From assembly GCA_045579045.1 (NCBI GenBank), contig JAZNLL010000105.1, positions 1 through 16,952 on the forward strand: a DNA stretch of 16,952 bases, in the 5' to 3' direction. Made by a program: the position numbers and the translations under genes. This document shows, one piece after another, positions 14,735 through 16,952 of the stretch. The first letter of the stretch is position 1. Each line of letters begins with the position of its first letter. Source of the DNA: Avoscillospira sp045579045 (GTDB lineage: Bacteria; Bacillota; Clostridia; Oscillospirales; Oscillospiraceae). Under the pieces are notes generated by a model. The model was not told the DNA's origin. It did not search any database and saw only the letters and a list, made by a program, of their open reading frames with translations.

Positions 14735-16333
14735 ATGATCACAGTCAGCAATCTTTCCGTACAGTTCGGCGGCAGCGTTTTGTTCAAGCAGGTAGACCTG
14801 CAGTTTGTGGCCGGCAACTGTTACGGTATCATCGGCGCCAACGGTGCCGGTAAATCCACCTTTCTGAAAGTCCTTTCCGGTGATCTGGACAGCACCACCG
14901 GTCATGTTTCCATTCAGCCCGATGTCCGTATGTCCGTTCTGAAGCAGGATCAGTTCCAGTATGATACCCTGCCCATTATGGACACCGTCATTCAGGGCAA
15001 CGAAAAGCTCTTCGCCGTTATGCAGGAAAAGGATGCCCTCTATGCCAAGGAGGATTTCTCCGAGGAAGACGGACTGCGTGCCGCAGAACTGGAGGCAGAA
15101 TTTGCCGAAATGGACGGCTGGGAAGCCGAATCCGATGCCAGCCGTATCCTGCAGGGTCTGGGTATTCCTGTAGAACTGCACTACGATCTCATGGGCGATA
15201 CCGATCCCCGACTGAAGGTGAAGGTTCTGCTGGCAAGAGCCCTGTTCGGCAAGCCCGATATTATCATGCTGGACGAGCCTACCAACAACCTGGACATCGA
15301 AGCCATCAACTGGCTGGAGGATTTCCTGCTGGATTATGAAGGCACTGTCATCGTGGTCAGCCATGACCGCCACTTCCTCAACACCGTCTGCACCCACATC
15401 GTGGATATCGACTACGGCAAGATCAAGATGTATGTCGGTAACTACGACTTCTGGTATGAGTCCTCTCAGCTGATTCAGAGCCTGATCAAAAACAAGAACA
15501 AGCGCAATCAGGAAAAGATTGAAGAACTGCAGACCTTTATCGCCCGTTTCGCCGCCAACAAGGCCAAGAGCAAACAGGCAACCTCCAGAAGAAAACTGCT
15601 GGACAAGCTGTCCATCGAAGAAATGCCCGCTTCTTCCCGCCGCTATCCCTTCGTGGGCTTCTCCCCCGAACGTGAAGTTGGCAAGGATATTCTGTTCGTC
15701 ACCGATGTTTCCAAGACCATTGACGGTGTAAAGCTGCTGGACAAAGTCACCTTCAACCTGAAGAAAGGCGACAAGATCGGCTTCGTCGGTGAAAACGAGC
15801 TGGCACAGACCGTCATGTTCAAGATCCTTATGGGTGAGATGGAGCCTGATGAAGGTTCAGTCAAATGGGGTCAGACCACCAGTCAGACTTATCTGCCCAA
15901 GGACAACACCGAATATTTCGAAGGTCACGAGGAATCTCTGGTGGATTGGATCCGCGATTTCTCCATCAAGAAGGACGATGTCTATCTCCGCGGCTTCCTC
16001 GGCAGAATGCTGTTCTCCGGCGAAGATGCCTTCAAGCCCGTCCATGTCCTTTCCGGCGGTGAGAAGGTCCGCTGCATGCTCTCCAGAATGATGCTCTCCG
16101 GTGCCAATGTGGTGCTGATGGATCAGCCCACCAACCATCTGGACATGGAGTCCATTCAGGCTGTCAACAAGGGTCTGATCGCCTTCCCCGGCAACATTCT
16201 GCTGGCTACCCATGACCACGAAATGCTCGAATCTGTTGCCAACCGCATCATCGAATTCCAGCCCGATGGCTCCATCATCGACCGCATGGGCACTTACGAT
16301 GAGTATCTGGCTTGGAAATTCCAGCGCCAATAA
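14735..16333 (+). CDS. ABC-F ATPase (YkpA/YbiT-type) with altered second ATPase domain
   Basis: 532 residues, two ATP-binding domains on one chain and no membrane helices: an ABC-F protein, a family that acts on the ribosome. Domain 1 has Walker A GANGAGKST (34-42), Walker B with D180-E181 and switch H210. Its signature loop is degraded (MGDTDPRLKVKVLL, 153-166), as I recall for YkpA/YbiT relatives. The interdomain linker (about 240-300) is helical and basic. Domain 2 keeps LSGGEK (439-444) and switch H493. However, Walker A reads GENELAQTV (352-360), with Gln358 at the Lys position, and the catalytic Glu is Gln464 (MDQPTNHLD). The second site is thus probably unable to hydrolyse ATP. ridA follows after 41 bases. 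Confidence 0.93.
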   Translation: MITVSNLSVQFGGSVLFKQVDLQFVAGNCYGIIGANGAGKSTFLKVLSGDLDSTTGHVSIQPDVRMSVLKQDQFQYDTLPIMDTVIQGNEKLFAVMQEKDALYAKEDFSEEDGLRAAELEAEFAEMDGWEAESDASRILQGLGIPVELHYDLMGDTDPRLKVKVLLARALFGKPDIIMLDEPTNNLDIEAINWLEDFLLDYEGTVIVVSHDRHFLNTVCTHIVDIDYGKIKMYVGNYDFWYESSQLIQSLIKNKNKRNQEKIEELQTFIARFAANKAKSKQATSRRKLLDKLSIEEMPASSRRYPFVGFSPEREVGKDILFVTDVSKTIDGVKLLDKVTFNLKKGDKIGFVGENELAQTVMFKILMGEMEPDEGSVKWGQTTSQTYLPKDNTEYFEGHEESLVDWIRDFSIKKDDVYLRGFLGRMLFSGEDAFKPVHVLSGGEKVRCMLSRMMLSGANVVLMDQPTNHLDMESIQAVNKGLIAFPGNILLATHDHEMLESVANRIIEFQPDGSIIDRMGTYDEYLAWKFQRQ

Positions 16334-16374
16334 GTTGTAAATAATATTTTTATGTTAACTTAGGAGGTTTTGTG

Positions 16375-16752
16375 ATGTCCAAGGTTATTCAGACAAAAGA
16401 AGCCCCTGCTGCCGTAGGCCCTTATTCCCAGGCCATTGACTGCGGTGAATTCGTATTTTGCTCCGGTCAAATTCCTCTGGTTCCCGAAACCGGTGTGATC
16501 GTTGAAGGCGGCATTGAAGAACAGGCCAGACAGATGTTTTCCAATATCAAAGCCGTTTTAAACGCTGCCGGACTGGACTTCTCCAATGTGGTCAAGACCA
16601 CCGTGTTTATGACCGATCTGAGTCAGTTTGTCACCTTTAACGGTATTTATGCCGAGTACTTTCCTTCCAATCCCCCTGCCCGCTCCTGCGTGGAAGTGTC
16701 CAATCTTCCCAAAGGTGTACTGGTAGAGTGCGAAGTCATCGCAAAACGGTAA
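16375..16752 (+). CDS. ridA: RidA family enamine/imine deaminase
   Basis: 125 residues. The protein hydrolyses reactive 2-aminoacrylate and related enamines, released by PLP enzymes such as serine/threonine dehydratase, to 2-keto acids and ammonia; it forms a cytosolic trimer. Family landmarks are GPYSQAI (15-21), FCSGQIP (28-34), the catalytic Arg103 in PPARSCVEV (100-108) and E120 in VECEVIA (117-123). All residues expected for the deaminase subgroup are visible. The start is ATG 16375, with AGGAGG (16362-16367) 7 bases upstream; the GTG at 16372 is a base triplet closer and less likely. No clear promoter lies in the 41 bases after the ABC-F gene, so co-transcription is probable. A strong terminator follows. 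Confidence 0.96.
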   Translation: MSKVIQTKEAPAAVGPYSQAIDCGEFVFCSGQIPLVPETGVIVEGGIEEQARQMFSNIKAVLNAAGLDFSNVVKTTVFMTDLSQFVTFNGIYAEYFPSNPPARSCVEVSNLPKGVLVECEVIAKR

Positions 16753-16754
16753 AT

Positions 16755-16804
16755 CATAAACAAAAAACACCACGAGCAAATGCTCGCGGTGTTTTTTGTT
16801 TATG
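16755..16804. terminator. Long bidirectional terminator between ridA and spo0A
   Basis: A 50-base palindrome with one mismatched pair (16772/16787). The core CGAGCA-AA-TGCTCG is flanked by ACACC/GGTGT and by AAAAAA/TTTTTT tracts, then by ATAAAC/GTTTAT. It ends ridA on the plus strand and spo0A on the minus strand. Confidence 0.95.
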
Positions 16805-16812
16805 GGGACGCA

Positions 16813-16952
16813 TCAGCCGATTTGACGGGGCATAGCCCGTTCCAGTTCCCGCAGCTGCAGCTGCAGGCGGTCTGCGATCAGGGCGATGAATTCCGAATTG
16901 GTAGGCTTGCCCTTGGCACCGTTGATCGTATATCCGAAGAACCGTTGCAGGG
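16813..16952 (-). CDS. spo0A: Sporulation master regulator Spo0A, C-terminal fragment
   Basis: Only the last 45 codons and the stop are inside the window; the gene continues past the right edge. The fragment begins LQRFFGYTINGAKGKPTNSE and continues FIALIADRLQLQ. This matches the end of the Spo0A DNA-binding domain, which in Bacillus subtilis reads FGTTVSMTKAKPTNSEFIAM in the same place. Spo0A is the phosphorelay response regulator that starts sporulation by binding 0A boxes. After the usual end there is an extra tail of about 13 residues (LRELERAMPRQIG), longer than in Bacillus. Its presence points to a spore-forming Firmicute. The call rests on this short but highly conserved stretch. Confidence 0.9.
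   Translation of the reverse strand, partial: LQRFFGYTINGAKGKPTNSEFIALIADRLQLQLRELERAMPRQIG

Noticed and set aside
16849..16864. The GCAGCTGCAGCTGCAG stretch as a microsatellite
   Set aside because: It is under three repeat units, within the spo0A coding sequence and in frame with Leu/Gln codons; too short to call a repeat feature.

Overview
The window looks like a chromosomal segment of a low-to-mid GC Gram-positive, spore-forming anaerobe. An Oscillospirales-type gut clostridium is my best guess; the placement is inferred from gene content, not from a marker-gene comparison. Supporting signs are the 3' end of spo0A at the right edge, strong AGGAGG-type ribosome binding sites, TTG starts, a perfect CIRCE heat-shock operator, the paired M16 peptidase genes typical of Firmicutes, a very large secreted protein with Flg_new-type repeats, and a dispersed intergenic repeat common in such genomes.

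Layout. 1-5091 (minus) is the first 1697 codons of a giant secreted calcineurin-like phosphoesterase that runs off the left edge. It is divergent from an AraC-type regulator (5215-5973, plus), with overlapping back-to-back promoters, so the regulator probably controls it. A two-way terminator separates this pair from a minus-strand pair: prmA (7062-8042) and, 6 bases downstream, a membrane-anchored glycoside-hydrolase-like protein (6009-7055). From 8177 to 11589 (plus) lies an envelope operon: an M16 family member with an incomplete zinc site, its complete M16 partner (ATGA overlap), and lgt. A small coiled-coil protein gene (11660-12058) follows with its own extended -10 promoter. It shares a two-way terminator with htpG (12096-13994, minus), whose promoter carries a perfect CIRCE operator.

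14099-14540 holds two very small divergent genes: a 53-residue protein of unknown function and a 58-residue ribbon-helix-helix protein. Copies of the half-site ATACAA lie on the promoter elements between them. A terminator and a head-to-head pair of dispersed repeat copies (14582-14665) come next. Then follow an ABC-F ATPase of the YkpA/YbiT type (14735-16333) with a natural glutamate-to-glutamine change and a degraded Walker A in its second ATPase domain, ridA (16375-16752), a 50-base near-perfect palindromic terminator, and the last 45 codons of spo0A (minus).

Most genes are housekeeping. The unusual parts are the triplicated unnamed module in the phosphoesterase, CIRCE control of htpG, the altered ABC-F second site, the HxxDH motif in the M16 partner, and the small-protein/RHH locus. 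I see no CRISPR array, tRNA, rRNA, insertion sequence or phage gene. No gene-free stretch exceeds 300 bases.
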